A stretch of 64,000 bases of DNA, from NCBI RefSeq assembly GCF_016879755.1, contig NZ_WOFU01000001.1, forward strand, positions 124,001-188,000. Reading direction: 5' to 3'. Numbering within the stretch: the stretch's first letter is position 1; each line of letters opens with the position of its first letter. The position numbers were made by a program, and so were the translations under genes. The notes under the pieces were generated by a model. The model was not told the origin of the DNA, made no database searches, and saw only the letters and a program-made list of their open reading frames with translations. Below are positions 22,501 through 33,136 of this stretch, piece by piece. The stretch comes from Bacillus sp. B15-48. Lineage in GTDB: Bacteria > Bacillota > Bacilli > Bacillales > Cytobacillaceae.

Positions 22501-23784
22501 TTAGGTCAGTTTTTTTAACCTTGCCTCTACTGCTCGCGCATGGCCTTCCAATCCTTCCAAACGTGCAAATTGGGCAATTTTTGCACCATTTTCGCGAATA
22601 GCCGCTTCACTATAAGCAATGATGCTTGATTTTTTCTGAAAATCCTCGACACTTAATGGACTTGAGAACCTCGCTGTCCCATTTGTCGGCAACACATGGT
22701 TTGGTCCTGCAAAATAATCACCAATTGGTTCTGAGCTGTAGCGACCGATAAAAATCGCCCCTGCATGGCGAATCTTCCCAATCAGTTCCATTGCATTCTC
22801 AGTCATAATCTCTAGATGCTCGGGTGCCAATTGATTAATCGTCTCAATCGCTTCGGCCATGTTCTCCGCCAAATAAATCGCGCCATAATCTTCAACCGAT
22901 CGTTCGGCAATCTTTTGACGAGGCAAAACAGCTAATTGCAAGGTCACTTCTTTCTGAACGGCTTCTGCTAATGCCGCTGAAGGGGTAACTAGTACACTGC
23001 TCGCCCGCATATCATGCTCCGCTTGTGATAAAAGATCAGCGGCAATTTCGTCCGCCATCGCCGTGTCATCAGCTAGTACAGCGATTTCACTCGGCCCCGC
23101 AATCATATCGATATCGACATCACCGAAAACTTCACGTTTTGCCAACGCAACAAATATATTTCCCGGTCCAGTGATTTTATCAACTGATTGAATCGTTTCT
23201 GTCCCATAAGCTAGAGCAGCGATGGCTTGGGCACCACCAATTTTATAAATCTCTTCCACTCCAGAAAGGTCTGCAGCAACAAGGACCCCAGCCGGCAGCT
23301 TTCCGTCCTCTCCCGGTGGTGACACCATGACAATCCGTTTGACACCCGCTACTTTCGCCGGGATTACGTTCATTAATACCGAGGATGGATAGGCAGCTGT
23401 ACCTCCTGGGACATATACTCCAGCAGAGTCTAGCGCAGTCACTTTCTGACCAAGGATTGTCCCATTTTCTTCTGTCGTAATCCATGATGAACGCAACTGC
23501 TTTTCGTGATAGTTGCGGATATTTTCGGCTGCCTCACGGATAATTTCAACCATTTCCGCGGATACCGAATTGTACGCCTCTTCAAGTTCTGAACGATCCA
23601 CGCGTAAAGAATCAAGAGTGACTCGATCAAACTTTTCTGTATAAGCTTTAACTGCCTTGTCCCCAAAACGGCGAACTTCAGCAATGATTTCTTTCACTGC
23701 TTCTCGTTGTGCCTCCGTACCATTATCAACCGATCTTTTTATCGAGATGTCTCCGCTAACCTTTACAATTTTCAACTCAATCAC
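22501..23784 (-). CDS. hisD: Histidinol dehydrogenase
   Basis: It performs the last two oxidations of histidinol to histidine with two NAD. The 427-residue product has the family motifs [17 protein letters not shown], the NAD-domain [24 protein letters not shown] and the zinc/catalytic [17 protein letters not shown] holds the catalytic Glu-His pair. It begins at ATG with GGGTGATTGAG upstream and lies between hisG and hisB. Length is normal and no defects are seen. Confidence 0.97.
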   Translation of the reverse strand: MIELKIVKVSGDISIKRSVDNGTEAQREAVKEIIAEVRRFGDKAVKAYTEKFDRVTLDSLRVDRSELEEAYNSVSAEMVEIIREAAENIRNYHEKQLRSSWITTEENGTILGQKVTALDSAGVYVPGGTAAYPSSVLMNVIPAKVAGVKRIVMVSPPGEDGKLPAGVLVAADLSGVEEIYKIGGAQAIAALAYGTETIQSVDKITGPGNIFVALAKREVFGDVDIDMIAGPSEIAVLADDTAMADEIAADLLSQAEHDMRASSVLVTPSAALAEAVQKEVTLQLAVLPRQKIAERSVEDYGAIYLAENMAEAIETINQLAPEHLEIMTENAMELIGKIRHAGAIFIGRYSSEPIGDYFAGPNHVLPTNGTARFSSPLSVEDFQKKSSIIAYSEAAIRENGAKIAQFARLEGLEGHARAVEARLKKLT

Positions 23785-23818
23785 CCTTTCAAGCTTAACA
23801 GGTTCCTTCTTCTAAATT

Positions 23819-24442
23819 TTAAATGACTTCACTTAAAGAAGCGACAATTTCTGAAATGCGTTCGTCTTTGATCCGGTAACTAACTGGGTTAACGATAAGC
23901 CTAGAGGTGATTGACGTAACCGTTTCATATTCTACTAAGCCATTTTCCTTCAATGTTTGTCCAGTTGAGACGATATCGACAATCCGATCAGACAGGCCAA
24001 TTAATGGCGCAAGTTCAATCGAACCATTTAGTTTAATAATTTCTACCTGTTGACCTTGCTCACGGAAAAAGGCAGCAGCAATATTTGGATATTTGGTCGC
24101 GATTTTTGGAGCGACATCATTCATTTTTGTGTTTGGTAAACCAGCAACTGCCAAATAACAACTGCTAATTTTCAAATCGAGAACCTCATATACATCACGC
24201 TCTTCTTCAAGCAAGACATCCTTGCCGGCGATTCCAAGATCAGCGACCCCATGTTCGACATATGTAGCCACGTCCATTGGTTTTGCTAAAATAAAGCGGA
24301 AATTTTCTTCCTCGACATCGATAATTAATTTTCGCGAGTCATCAAATTCAGGCGGCAACCGATACCCTGCCTTCCGTAGCAGTTCAGCCGCTTCTTCAAA
24401 AATCCGCCCCTTAGGCATGGCAATCGTTAACGGTTCTTTCAT
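23819..24442 (-). CDS. hisG: ATP phosphoribosyltransferase catalytic subunit (short form)
   Basis: It commits ATP and PRPP to histidine synthesis. At 207 residues this is the short HisG that needs HisZ as regulatory subunit, and hisZ is the adjacent gene. Visible motifs are [24 protein letters not shown] and the PRPP-binding [14 protein letters not shown]. It starts one base after the hisZ stop region, so translation is probably coupled. Feedback inhibition by histidine is expected to work through HisZ. Confidence 0.97.
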   Translation of the reverse strand: MKEPLTIAMPKGRIFEEAAELLRKAGYRLPPEFDDSRKLIIDVEEENFRFILAKPMDVATYVEHGVADLGIAGKDVLLEEERDVYEVLDLKISSCYLAVAGLPNTKMNDVAPKIATKYPNIAAAFFREQGQQVEIIKLNGSIELAPLIGLSDRIVDIVSTGQTLKENGLVEYETVTSITSRLIVNPVSYRIKDERISEIVASLSEVI

Positions 24443-24443
24443 T

Positions 24444-25613
24444 TTACTGGCTCCTTCCGACTAAATAGGTAACGTCCGAAAATTTACTTGTGTAGGCATC
24501 TAAGTTTTTTACACCGCTGATGTCTTGAAGCACGACCCGCATCCCCGATTGTCTTCGTTCTTTCGCAAGGCTACATGCCTCAATTCGTCGTTCTGGGCTG
24601 AATAAAATGCACTCAGCCGGGACTTTTTCTTCCAACTCTCCTAATGCTTCAAGCAAACGATCAAGACGAATCGCAAAACCTGTTGCCCCCATCGATTTCC
24701 CGAATTTCTGTAAAAGTCCGTCATAACGGCCGCCATTTCCGAGTGGAAATCCTACCTTGCTAGCGTACATCTCAAATAAAATCCCCGTATAATAACTCAT
24801 ATGGCTGACAAGCGTCAGATCAAACTTAATATGGCCGGCAACATCGTAATCCTTCACAATTTCACACAGTTCTTGAAGTTGAAGAATCGCCTTTTTTCCT
24901 TTTTCATTTTCAATCAAATCGAGCGCCTTGCCAATCACTTCGACACCGCCACGGAGATCTAGAAATGATAAGAGTCTCTGTGTATCAATCGATGAAAGCG
25001 GCAAAGATTTGACGTGCTCACGGTAGCCAACATAATTTTTTTCATATAAAAATTGGGTAAGCTCTCTTGCTCGCTCAACTGTTCCAAGAATTTGGATAAA
25101 TAATTCTTTTACGAAGTCAATATGACCAACTGATAGCTGAAAATCAGTTAAACCCGCTTTTTTTAGCGCTGAAATCGCTAGCGCAATCATCTCTCCATCT
25201 GCACTGACTGTTTCATCGCCAATACACTCTACCCCAACTTGTTCAAATTCGGCTGGGCGTCCCCCTTCATGCTGTTGGGCACGGTAAAGATTTTCTGCAT
25301 AAGCAAGTCTGATCGGAAAATCCTCATTCAATAGTTTGGACGCGGCAACCCTGGCAATCGGTGCGGTCATATCTGGTCGGAGCACAAGTGTGTGTCCTTG
25401 CTGATCAAGAAGCTTAAACAATTGTTGATCAAGAATCGCTGAAGCCGTACCTACGGTTTCGTAATACTCAAGCGTCGGAGTAGCGATAAATTGGTACCCC
25501 CACGCCTTCATTTCGGATTCAAGCATCGAACGAACATGCTGTTTTGTTTCATATAAATTTGGAAGCGTATCGCGCATCCCTAAAGGTTTTTCAAACATAA
25601 ATAATTGACTCAT
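24444..25613 (-). CDS. hisZ: ATP phosphoribosyltransferase regulatory subunit
   Basis: HisZ is a histidyl-tRNA synthetase paralog without the anticodon domain. It activates short HisG and senses histidine. Class II synthetase motifs remain ([43 protein letters not shown]), while the protein stops at 389 residues. It is the promoter-proximal gene of the operon. The ATG at 25613 is preferred; a GTG one codon upstream is possible. I looked for a T-box antiterminator upstream and found none. Confidence 0.95.
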   Translation of the reverse strand: MSQLFMFEKPLGMRDTLPNLYETKQHVRSMLESEMKAWGYQFIATPTLEYYETVGTASAILDQQLFKLLDQQGHTLVLRPDMTAPIARVAASKLLNEDFPIRLAYAENLYRAQQHEGGRPAEFEQVGVECIGDETVSADGEMIALAISALKKAGLTDFQLSVGHIDFVKELFIQILGTVERARELTQFLYEKNYVGYREHVKSLPLSSIDTQRLLSFLDLRGGVEVIGKALDLIENEKGKKAILQLQELCEIVKDYDVAGHIKFDLTLVSHMSYYTGILFEMYASKVGFPLGNGGRYDGLLQKFGKSMGATGFAIRLDRLLEALGELEEKVPAECILFSPERRIEACSLAKERRQSGMRVVLQDISGVKNLDAYTSKFSDVTYLVGRSQ

Positions 25614-25616
25614 CAC

Positions 25617-26202
25617 TTTTTCACCCTTTTATGGCTAGTTTATCATACACCGTACTGTTAAATACTTTAGTTCGCTAATATGCTAATGAGATAAAGTTAT
25701 TTGTAGTTTACCGTGTTAAAAAAAAATCGTCAAGCTAAAATAACCGATAAAAACGTGCTCTTTTTTAAGATTAGCTTATTTCAGTAAAATTCCTTTTAAT
25801 TTATTGTTTTTCTAAAAAAAGGTTTCATCTCAGAGAATTCCTTTTATATTTGTTTGTGAAGGCGCTTTACAATTTGTTACAATAATAAATAAGCAAGGAG
25901 GTGCGTGTTTCTCTAAAGTAAGAATTCAGGTTTTTAGGCAAATGAACGAATTAATTTTCCTAGTTTCATAATGTGTCTTCTTTGCTAAAAAGAAGGGGAT
26001 TTCTTCTTGAAGCAACTGGAATACTGGGTCCTGATCAGCTATTCGCTCCTGCTCATGGCTCCATGTAAAGAAGACTGTTAAATTGTGAAGATAGGAAAGC
26101 TAATTTCCTGCCATCTAATCCCACAAACCATTTATACATACCTCTACATTTTGTGGTACATCCCCCTTCGTTCTTACTTATTTCATGTTCGTGCGAAAAA
26201 AA
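25617..26202. other. Gene-poor leader between hisZ and the BCCT transporter
   Basis: An AT-rich spacer between divergent genes. A plus-strand promoter-like pair (TTGTGA at 25854, TACAAT at 25878) with an interposed TGAAGGCGCTTTAC is followed by AAGGAGG (25896). No proper reading frame follows it. A 24-codon frame with TTG start at 26007-26081 has a weak ribosome site and is not convincing. No T-box motif is seen on the hisZ side. Confidence 0.5.
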
Positions 26203-26312
26203 TAATAAAGAAAACTCGCTGATTGGCGAGCCTAAAGGCGAAGACAGAAGCGTAGTTGCACTTATGCGTTAGGAAAGTTTTAATTTGGAAAATTTATACT
26301 TTCCTATTAGCC
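26203..26312. repeat. Three-hairpin interspersed repeat, copy 1
   Basis: It shares about 110 bases with 41802-41912. Common blocks are AATAAAGAAAACTCGC, GCGAAGACAG, GCGTAGTTGC and TTATGCGTTA. The last hairpin here is GGAAAGT / ACTTTCC. It ends 16 bases before the BCCT start codon, so it would be in that gene's mRNA leader. Confidence 0.8.
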
Positions 26313-26328
26313 TAGAAAGGGAGAGTCG

Positions 26329-27861
26329 ATGTTTAAGAATGAAAAATTTAATAGTGTATTTTGGATATCCGCCATCACATTAGGGGGTTTTGTCCTTGCC
26401 GGAGTGATTTTTCCTACTGCCTTTGCGAAAGGGGCAGACAGGGCATTAACCTTTACCACTTCTTCATTTGGGTGGCTGTATTTAATTTCGATTTTTATCT
26501 TTACCGTCTTTTTAATTTACCTTGCTATTGGAAAATATGGAAAAGTCCGCCTTGGTGGGCAGGACGAAAAACCTGCTTATTCATTGTTTACTTGGATTGG
26601 AATGCTTTTTTCGGCGGGGTTTGGGATTTCGCTCGTGTTTTACGGAGTCGGTGAACCGATGTCACATTTTAATCACCCGCCATTACCAGGGATTGAGCCG
26701 TTATCAGAACAAGCGGCCCGTGTCGCAATGGGGTATTCATTCTTCCACTATGGGGTAAGTCAATGGACCGTTTTTGCCCTTGTTGGTCTCATTATCGCTT
26801 ATTTTCAATTTCGCAGACAACAAAACGGGTTAATTTCAACCTCACTTACTCCTTTAATTGGAAATCGGCAAAAATTAAAAAATGGGATTGATATCCTTGC
26901 TGTCGTTGCAACAGTGATGGGGGTTGCCACTTCAATAGGATTAGGAATCATGCAAATTAATGGTGGTTTATCAACCGTAGTCGGAATTTCGACGGGAACA
27001 TGGCCCCAGCTTGGGATCATTGCAATCATGACCGTATTGTTTTTATTTTCCTCTACAACTGGTTTAGATAAAGGAATCAAATGGTTGAGCAATCTTAATC
27101 TCGGGACAGCATTACTGCTCATGCTTTTCGTGTTTATTACTGGACCAACCGTGTTTATCCTTGATACGTTAGTCGTTGGGATTGGCGATTACATTTCAAA
27201 CTTCATCAATTATAGTTTCCGGTTAAATCCTTATACAGGGAATACTTGGTCACGCGAATGGACAGTGTTTTACTGGGCATGGGCAATTGCTTGGTCGCCA
27301 TTTGTAGGAGCCTTTGTCGCGCGTGTCTCAAGAGGACGAACCATTCGCGAATTTATCCTAGGTGTAATGGTCGCTCCACCAGCAGTTGCCTTATTATGGA
27401 TTTCCGTTTTTGGTGGAACTGCCCTTCATCTTGATTTATTTCAAGGAGCAAATATTGCCGCTGCAGTCAATACGGATATAACAAGTGCGATTTTCACCTT
27501 ATATGAACAACTCCCGATTTCGTTTTTAATTTCCATTATTACGATGCTGTTAATCCTGACGTTTCTAGTAACCTCGGCGGACTCGGCTGTGTTTATTTTA
27601 AGCAGTATGACGACTGGCGGTAGCTTAAACCCTCCGGTTAAAGTACGAATCATATGGGGAATTTTAATAAGCTCAATTGCTACTGTTCTCCTCCTTTCAA
27701 GCGGATTAACGGGGCTGCAAACGGCCTCAATTGTCGCAGCCTTGCCGTTCACGTTGATCCTTTTAGCGATGACATTCACACTTTTCACCGTCTTGAAAAA
27801 AGATGCCGCGGATCAACCAGTCGTGATTGAACAAAAGAAAAAGAAACAGAAACTTGCGTAG
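26329..27861 (+). CDS. BCCT-family betaine/carnitine/choline transporter (OpuD-like)
   Basis: A 510-residue sodium-coupled osmolyte transporter of the cytoplasmic membrane with about 12 helices. The BCCT signature is in the middle (WAIAWSPFVGAFVARVSRGR, then TIREF), and the glycine-rich substrate-binding stretch MGVATSIGLGIMQINGGL precedes it. A conserved LVTSADSAVFIL lies in a late helix. The C-terminus is basic and short (KKKKQK), as in osmosensing members. It is a single gene read away from the his operon. The leader contains the three-hairpin repeat. The substrate could be glycine betaine or a relative; sequence alone does not decide. Confidence 0.93.
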   Translation: MFKNEKFNSVFWISAITLGGFVLAGVIFPTAFAKGADRALTFTTSSFGWLYLISIFIFTVFLIYLAIGKYGKVRLGGQDEKPAYSLFTWIGMLFSAGFGISLVFYGVGEPMSHFNHPPLPGIEPLSEQAARVAMGYSFFHYGVSQWTVFALVGLIIAYFQFRRQQNGLISTSLTPLIGNRQKLKNGIDILAVVATVMGVATSIGLGIMQINGGLSTVVGISTGTWPQLGIIAIMTVLFLFSSTTGLDKGIKWLSNLNLGTALLLMLFVFITGPTVFILDTLVVGIGDYISNFINYSFRLNPYTGNTWSREWTVFYWAWAIAWSPFVGAFVARVSRGRTIREFILGVMVAPPAVALLWISVFGGTALHLDLFQGANIAAAVNTDITSAIFTLYEQLPISFLISIITMLLILTFLVTSADSAVFILSSMTTGGSLNPPVKVRIIWGILISSIATVLLLSSGLTGLQTASIVAALPFTLILLAMTFTLFTVLKKDAADQPVVIEQKKKKQKLA

Positions 27862-27896
27862 GTTAGAGTGAGAGTTATTTCCACATTTTGTCTATT

Positions 27897-28018
27897 GTGG
27901 AGTAAATCGGGGTTTTTGTAGAGTATATGCGACTTTTTGTAGAGTAAATCGATGATTTCGGAGAGTATTCAAGCCAAAGTGTAGAATAAAACACCATTTT
28001 CGTAGAATACCAAAATTT
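27897..28018. repeat. 21-bp phased repeat array (GTAGAGTAAATCG type)
   Basis: Units start at 27897, 27918, 27939, 27960, 27981 and 28002, exactly 21 bases apart. The core is GTAGAGTAAA, decaying to GTAGAATA. It is the same family as 18355-18445 and lies between two convergent genes just before their shared terminator. Confidence 0.8.
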
Positions 28019-28034
28019 CAAAAGCAATTCATAC

Positions 28035-28074
28035 TAAAAATAACCTTGCAGTCTGCAGCTGCAAGGTTATTTTT
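28035..28074. terminator. Bidirectional terminator, BCCT gene and yvoF
   Basis: AAAATAACCTTGCAG and CTGCAAGGTTATTTT flank a 7-base loop, with A/T runs on both sides. The yvoF stop codon lies inside the right arm. Confidence 0.9.
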
Positions 28075-28597
28075 GACCGTAAATGGGGTCATCTGCCCAT
28101 CGTTTCGCTAATTCTTCTTTCGTATAAATGACACGCATTGGGTTTCCACCAACGAACGCGCCTGCCGGTACATTTTTATGGACAATTGTTCCCGCAGAGA
28201 CAAATGCACCGTCGCCAATCGTTATTCCTGGGAGAATCGTCGTATTCGCACCAATCATCACTTCATCCCCAATGACAACATCGCCTAAACGGTATTCTTT
28301 AATCAAATACTCGTGGGCAAGGATCGTCGTATTGTACCCGATAACTGAATTGCGGCCAACAGAAATCTTTTCTGGAAACATAATATCCAACATGACCATG
28401 AGACCAAACGACGTCTGATCACCGACTTTCATTTTTAAAAAGGTACGATAAAGCCAGTTTTTCATTCCAATATACGGCGTATACCTAGCCAGTTGAATAA
28501 CGATGAAATTTTTAACTACCTTCCAAAAGGGGACTGTTTTATATACATGCCATAACGAATTTGCCCCTTCGACTCGATATCTGACAGTGTCCCGCAT
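28067..28597 (-). CDS. yvoF: Hexapeptide-repeat acyltransferase (YvoF-like)
   Basis: A 176-residue left-handed beta-helix acetyl/acyltransferase. The C-terminal two thirds consist of hexapeptide turns ([50 protein letters not shown]) ending in the usual [11 protein letters not shown]. An N-terminal helix region (residues 1-60) may help membrane or trimer contacts. It is the last gene of hprK-lgt-yvoD-ppaX-yvoF; its start overlaps the ppaX stop by one base (TAATG). The acceptor is unknown. Confidence 0.9.
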   Translation of the reverse strand: MRDTVRYRVEGANSLWHVYKTVPFWKVVKNFIVIQLARYTPYIGMKNWLYRTFLKMKVGDQTSFGLMVMLDIMFPEKISVGRNSVIGYNTTILAHEYLIKEYRLGDVVIGDEVMIGANTTILPGITIGDGAFVSAGTIVHKNVPAGAFVGGNPMRVIYTKEELAKRWADDPIYGQK

Positions 28598-29244
28598 TAC
28601 TTCACCTCAAGAATTGACAATAAGTCAGGCATCTTCTCAAGCATATAATCCGGCTCAAATTGTGCGAGATGCTCTCTTCCCTTCATTGTCCAGGCAACAC
28701 CGGCCGTTTTCGTCCCAGCATTTTTCCCACCAAGGACATCGTGGTGATTGTCACCAACCATCATCGCTGTCTCTGGTTTAGAGTTTAAGCGGTCAAGCGC
28801 TTTAAAAATCGGTTCTGGATCAGGTTTTGCGTTTTCGACATCATCAAGAGCAATTACAGTCTTGAAAAACGCGTCAAGCCCTGTCAACTTAAGTCCCATA
28901 TGAGCAACATCCGAAAGCTTCGTTGTTACAACTGCGAGTTTAAAACCATGTTTATCTAATGTTTCAACCGTATCATATACACCTTCAAATTCTTTCACGA
29001 GCAAGTCGTGGTTGGAAAGATTGAATGTCCGATACATTTTAATCATTTCATCGACCTTCTCAGGATTAAGTTCGGCAAACACATCTTTTAAAGCTGGTCC
29101 CATAAAAGGTAAGACATCTTCCCGTTTGTACTGGCCAGGAAAATATTGCTCTAATGTATGGAGATAAGATGAGATGATCAATTCATTTGTATCAATTAAT
29201 GTTCCATCAAGGTCAAATAAAACTGTATCAATATTATTGTTCAT
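28597..29244 (-). CDS. ppaX: Pyrophosphatase PpaX
   Basis: A HAD-superfamily phosphatase of 215 residues with DLDGTLIDT (nucleophile and acid Asp), VVTTKLSD (Ser/Thr motif II), Lys in KPDPEP and MVGDNHHDV (motif IV). In B. subtilis PpaX hydrolyses pyrophosphate released when HprK dephosphorylates seryl-HPr by phosphorolysis. Placement in the hprK operon supports the same role here. It overlaps yvoD by 11 bases. Confidence 0.94.
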   Translation of the reverse strand: MNNNIDTVLFDLDGTLIDTNELIISSYLHTLEQYFPGQYKREDVLPFMGPALKDVFAELNPEKVDEMIKMYRTFNLSNHDLLVKEFEGVYDTVETLDKHGFKLAVVTTKLSDVAHMGLKLTGLDAFFKTVIALDDVENAKPDPEPIFKALDRLNSKPETAMMVGDNHHDVLGGKNAGTKTAGVAWTMKGREHLAQFEPDYMLEKMPDLLSILEVK

Positions 29245-30178
29245 AAACGGTTTCCTTTCTTTTTATAAGCTCAGTACGATTCCAAATAAACGCAACCGTA
29301 ATGGTTAAGACAATTGCTACACCTAAGCGAATCAACAGCAGCGGGAGAACTGGAATCCCTAACGGAATAAATATTAACGTGTCTTCAATAATGGCATGAC
29401 AGGCAACCAGAAAAATAAACGCAATGGTCGCATCCTTCTTACTCACTCCATCTTCCTTAACTGCCTGAATCATGACACCAGCCCCCATCGCTAGACCAAT
29501 CAAAAGTCCGGATGCTAATGTCATCGATGTATTTTCTTTCATTCCGAGTGCTCTCGTAACTGGTGCAAGCCATCGTGAAAATACATCCAACCATTTTAAA
29601 TCCTTTAAAATTTGAATAGCAATCATAAGTGGAATAACAATGACTGCTATTTGGAAAATTCCCATTCCTGCTTTTTCGATTCCTTCAAACGTGATCGCCA
29701 GCCATCCTATTGGAGCCTCTTCCTGAGCGGGCACCATCCCATATTTAGCGATTTCGGAACCGCCTTTCCATACAAGGTTTATGATTACTCCGGATAAAAA
29801 TGCTAATCCAAGGCGGACGACAAGGACGACCCATAGCTTGACGCCGACTTTGAGCGCCACGCCAGTTTCAATGAACAGATTATGAGAAAAAGACAACATG
29901 ACGGCGATAATAAATACTTCCTTCACCGTCAATTCTAATGATAATATGGCGCCGATTCCTGCATATAGATTGAGGAAATTCCCAAGCACTAGCGGGATTG
30001 CCGCGTCTCCAGACAGACCAAACAATGCCATTAATGGACTAACTAAATCAATCACCCACGGCAAGACCGGTGTATATTGAAGAATAGAGATGATTAAAGT
30101 TACAGGAAAAATAATTTTCCCTAAGGTCCACACTGTCTGTAACCCTACAATACTCCCCTTTTTCAATGTAGTAACCAT
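29234..30178 (-). CDS. yvoD: Nucleoside-recognition (Gate) domain membrane protein (YvoD-like)
   Basis: A 314-residue polytopic membrane protein of the Gate/nucleoside-recognition family with roughly eight hydrophobic segments. Examples are [35 protein letters not shown] and [16 protein letters not shown]. Members resemble spore maturation proteins SpmA/SpmB and transporter gating domains; the substrate is unknown. It lies between lgt and ppaX with an 11-base overlap to the latter. Function is not assigned. Confidence 0.88.
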   Translation of the reverse strand: MVTTLKKGSIVGLQTVWTLGKIIFPVTLIISILQYTPVLPWVIDLVSPLMALFGLSGDAAIPLVLGNFLNLYAGIGAILSLELTVKEVFIIAVMLSFSHNLFIETGVALKVGVKLWVVLVVRLGLAFLSGVIINLVWKGGSEIAKYGMVPAQEEAPIGWLAITFEGIEKAGMGIFQIAVIVIPLMIAIQILKDLKWLDVFSRWLAPVTRALGMKENTSMTLASGLLIGLAMGAGVMIQAVKEDGVSKKDATIAFIFLVACHAIIEDTLIFIPLGIPVLPLLLIRLGVAIVLTITVAFIWNRTELIKRKETVYEQ

Positions 30179-30187
30179 AATCCGCTC

Positions 30188-31054
30188 CTATTTTTTTACT
30201 TTTTTCTTTTTATTTTTATTTGCTGACTTTTTAGGCTTCGGTTCTTCGTCCAAGTAGCGAATCTCGGAATATCCTTTTCTTTTCCGATAGACCCACAATG
30301 TAATGGCAAGCAAGATTAAACCAATTGAAATCACTTGCGCTATTCTTAACGTATCAGTCAACATCAAACTATCTGTGCGTAACCCTTCAACAAAGAAACG
30401 ACCGATCGAATACCAAATCATGTAACTTAGGAAAATCTCCCCACGACCAAGGTTCACTTTGCGCAACGACAACAACACAAACACACCAATAATGTTCCAA
30501 AGCGACTCATATAGGAAGGTTGGATGATAATACGTACCATTTATGTACATTTGGTTAATGATAAACTCAGGTAACATTAAGCCTTCAAGAAACTGGCGGC
30601 TAACTTCGCCCCCATGTGCCTCTTGATTGATAAAATTCCCCCATCGGCCAATTGCCTGTCCCAACAAAATGCTTGGAGCCGCGATATCTGCTAGCTTCCA
30701 AAAGGAAATTCCTCTTTTTCTCGCAAACACATAACCCGTGATTACTGCACCAATGAGCGCGCCATGAATGGCAAGGCCACCTTTCCAGATTGCAAAGATA
30801 TCACCTGGGTATTGAGAATAATACTCCCATTGGAAAAGAACATAATATAATCGCGCTGATACAATCGCGATTGGAATCGCCCAAAGCATAAGGTCGGCGA
30901 ATAAATCTTTTTCTAAGCCTCGTCTATCCCCTTCACGCATCGCCAGCCACAAGGCAAGAGCAATGCCGACACCAATAATGACACCATACCAATGCACAGC
31001 AAGCGGACCTAATGAGAAAGCTACCGGGTCAATCGGCTGAATATTTTCTTGCAT
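30188..31054 (-). CDS. lgt: Prolipoprotein diacylglyceryl transferase
   Basis: Lgt attaches diacylglycerol to the lipobox cysteine of prelipoproteins in the membrane. The 288-residue protein has seven predicted helices, HGALIGA, and the signature [14 protein letters not shown] containing the essential Arg/Asn/Glu residues. A Lys-rich tail (residues 270-288) extends into the cytoplasm. It starts at ATG behind AAGGAG. It sits directly after hprK, a Bacillaceae-wide arrangement with no obvious functional link. Confidence 0.97.
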   Translation of the reverse strand: MQENIQPIDPVAFSLGPLAVHWYGVIIGVGIALALWLAMREGDRRGLEKDLFADLMLWAIPIAIVSARLYYVLFQWEYYSQYPGDIFAIWKGGLAIHGALIGAVITGYVFARKRGISFWKLADIAAPSILLGQAIGRWGNFINQEAHGGEVSRQFLEGLMLPEFIINQMYINGTYYHPTFLYESLWNIIGVFVLLSLRKVNLGRGEIFLSYMIWYSIGRFFVEGLRTDSLMLTDTLRIAQVISIGLILLAITLWVYRKRKGYSEIRYLDEEPKPKKSANKNKKKKVKK

Positions 31055-31111
31055 TTTATTTCTCCTTTACCTTCTGTCTATTTTCTTACCATAATATTTA
31101 GCCGTTTTTGT

Positions 31112-32047
31112 CTAAAGATCTTCATGTTCACCATCTTCGATGACATCAGCAAGCCGATTTGAAAATTGTTCTGCTGCATTCATTCCCATTCTCTTTAAAC
31201 GAAGGTTCATTGCAGCCACTTCAATAATAACAGCAAGATTTCGTCCAGGACGAACTGGGATGGTCATTTTCGTAATATCAGTGTCGATGATTTTCATTTT
31301 TTCCTCTTCTAATCCAAGTCGGTCATACGTTTTATTTTGATCCCAAAGCTCTAAATCAATATTTAATGAAATTCTCTTTTTCGTTCGAATCGCTCCTGCT
31401 CCGAACAAAGTCATCACATTGATAATGCCAATCCCTCTAATTTCGAGCAAATGCTCAATCAATTCTGGTGATTCTCCTACAAGAGTATCCTGATCTTCTT
31501 GGCGAATTTCAACGCAATCGTCAGCAACCAGTCGATGACCACGTTTCACTAATTCGAGTGCTGTTTCACTTTTCCCAACGCCGCTTTTTCCAGTAATTAA
31601 TACACCGATGCCATAAATGTCAACGAGAACTCCGTGAACCGCCGTTGTCGGGGCTAGTTTCCCTTCTAAATAATTCGTTAAATGGCTCGAAAGCCTTGTT
31701 GTTTTATGTTTCGCACGCATTAACGGCACGGATTCACGTTCGGCAGCTTCAATCAACTCGGCAGGGACATCCAAACTTCTCGAAACGATGATACCAGGTG
31801 TGAGGTCTGTACAAAGTTGTTCCAACCGTTCCGCTCGCTCTCTTGGACTTAGTTTTTCAATAAATGTTAATTCTGTTTTTCCTAAAATCTGAATACGTTC
31901 AGCTGGGTAATATTCGAAATATCCAGCCATCTCAAGTGCTGGACGGGAAAGATCACTCGTTGTAATCGGGCGGTTAATCCCCTCTTCACCACTAATTAAT
32001 TCTAAATTAAATTTTTCAATTATATCTACTGTACGAACTTTAGGCAA
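31112..32047 (-). CDS. hprK: HPr kinase/phosphorylase
   Basis: HprK phosphorylates Ser46 of HPr and Crh in response to fructose-1,6-bisphosphate, and reverses it by phosphorolysis. The Walker A GKSGVGKS, the HPrK signature [20 protein letters not shown] and the C-terminal ADVIEDGE are present. The frame is open to 32191, but the TTG at 32045-32047 lies seven bases after AGGAGG. It gives [20 protein letters not shown], matching the family start at 311 residues. Crh and PpaX, its substrate and partner enzyme, are encoded in the same window. Confidence 0.95.
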   Translation of the reverse strand: MPKVRTVDIIEKFNLELISGEEGINRPITTSDLSRPALEMAGYFEYYPAERIQILGKTELTFIEKLSPRERAERLEQLCTDLTPGIIVSRSLDVPAELIEAAERESVPLMRAKHKTTRLSSHLTNYLEGKLAPTTAVHGVLVDIYGIGVLITGKSGVGKSETALELVKRGHRLVADDCVEIRQEDQDTLVGESPELIEHLLEIRGIGIINVMTLFGAGAIRTKKRISLNIDLELWDQNKTYDRLGLEEEKMKIIDTDITKMTIPVRPGRNLAVIIEVAAMNLRLKRMGMNAAEQFSNRLADVIEDGEHEDL

Positions 32048-32235
32048 AGGGAATCCTCCTTCGTTATATTTTCTGCTTAAATCAATACTTATTATTTTAG
32101 CATTATTTCCGAAAGAACAAAATGAGAGAACCTTAAAGAGCGATTTTTGCACCTTAAAAAATCGCACTGTCCTTTTCGGTTTGACCTTCATATTATAAAG
32201 GTGAAAACCATTTAAAGAAAGGAGGGATTGTTTGG

Positions 32236-33075
32236 ATGAGAATTATGCTTGATGCTGGTCACGGTTACAATACCCCTGGAAAACGCAGCCCAGATGGCAT
32301 GAGGGAATATGAGTTTAACCGAGCTATTGCCAATTTCGCCCGCGATCTCTTACAAAATTATCAAAATGTAACTGTCTACTTTGCCCATTCTGACCAAACG
32401 GATGTCCCTTTAAGAGCCAGAACGGATAAAGCGAATCAATTAAATGTGAATGTTTATGTATCTATCCACGCAAATGCCCATGGAAATGGTGGATGGACGA
32501 GCGCAGGCGGAATTGAAACTTATGTGTTTCTGACAAGGCCACCGGTTGCTTATCAGCTTGCCCAGAAAATCCAGCAAAACCTCGTCAGAGCTTCCAACCT
32601 TCGAGACCGAGGGGTGAAAACGGGAGATTTGCATGTATTAAGAGAAACAAAAATGGATGCTGTTTTGGTCGAATGTGGATTCATGACAAACCGAGATGAA
32701 ATCAAACTTCTCCGTTCTGAAGCTTACCGAAGAACTTGTGCTGAGGCAATTGTTAATGCCTTAGCAGAACAATTTAAGCTTGTAAGTAAAACTACACCTA
32801 CATCTGAACCCGCACCTGCACCTGTACCTGTATCTGAACCTGAACCCGCCCCACCAGACGGTTTATATAAAGTCCAAGTCGGAGCATTTAGAAATAAACA
32901 AAGCGCCGATCAACTTACTGCCACACTCAAAAGCGAAGGATATGAAACATTTGTCTATAGCGATCAAAATCTATTTAAAATTCAAGTCGGAGCTTTTTCA
33001 GAAAAGAGCAATGCGGATGCACTTGCCGCAAGACTTCAAAATGATGGATATGAAACATATGTTTATCGTGACTAA
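32236..33075 (+). CDS. N-acetylmuramoyl-L-alanine amidase with two SPOR domains
   Basis: A 279-residue cell-wall hydrolase. Residues 1-180 are an Amidase_3 domain with zinc ligands and catalytic residues in [30 protein letters not shown] and [10 protein letters not shown] Pro-Glu/Ala linker follows, then two SPOR repeats ([17 protein letters not shown] and [17 protein letters not shown]) that bind denuded glycan. There is no signal peptide, as in B. subtilis CwlC, which acts on the mother-cell wall. It is divergent from hprK, monocistronic and terminated. A sporulation role is inferred from this architecture. Confidence 0.9.
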   Translation: MRIMLDAGHGYNTPGKRSPDGMREYEFNRAIANFARDLLQNYQNVTVYFAHSDQTDVPLRARTDKANQLNVNVYVSIHANAHGNGGWTSAGGIETYVFLTRPPVAYQLAQKIQQNLVRASNLRDRGVKTGDLHVLRETKMDAVLVECGFMTNRDEIKLLRSEAYRRTCAEAIVNALAEQFKLVSKTTPTSEPAPAPVPVSEPEPAPPDGLYKVQVGAFRNKQSADQLTATLKSEGYETFVYSDQNLFKIQVGAFSEKSNADALAARLQNDGYETYVYRD

Positions 33076-33095
33076 TCCGCTGTCAATTTATAGAA

Positions 33096-33134
33096 GGAAA
33101 GGCCCTGTTCCTAAACGGAATAAGGCCTTTTTCA
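33096..33134 (+). terminator. Amidase terminator
   Basis: AAAGGCC and GGCCTTT flank an imperfectly paired GTTCC/GGAAT inner stem and are followed by a T-run. Confidence 0.85.
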
Positions 33135-33136
33135 CT

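Noticed and set aside
25617-25900. T-box leader for the his operon
   Set aside because: No GGGTGG antiterminator or specifier-loop pattern on the minus strand.
26007-26081. 24-residue frame MKQLEYWVLISY... with TTG start
   Set aside because: Weak ribosome site, unusual start and no context; likely chance.
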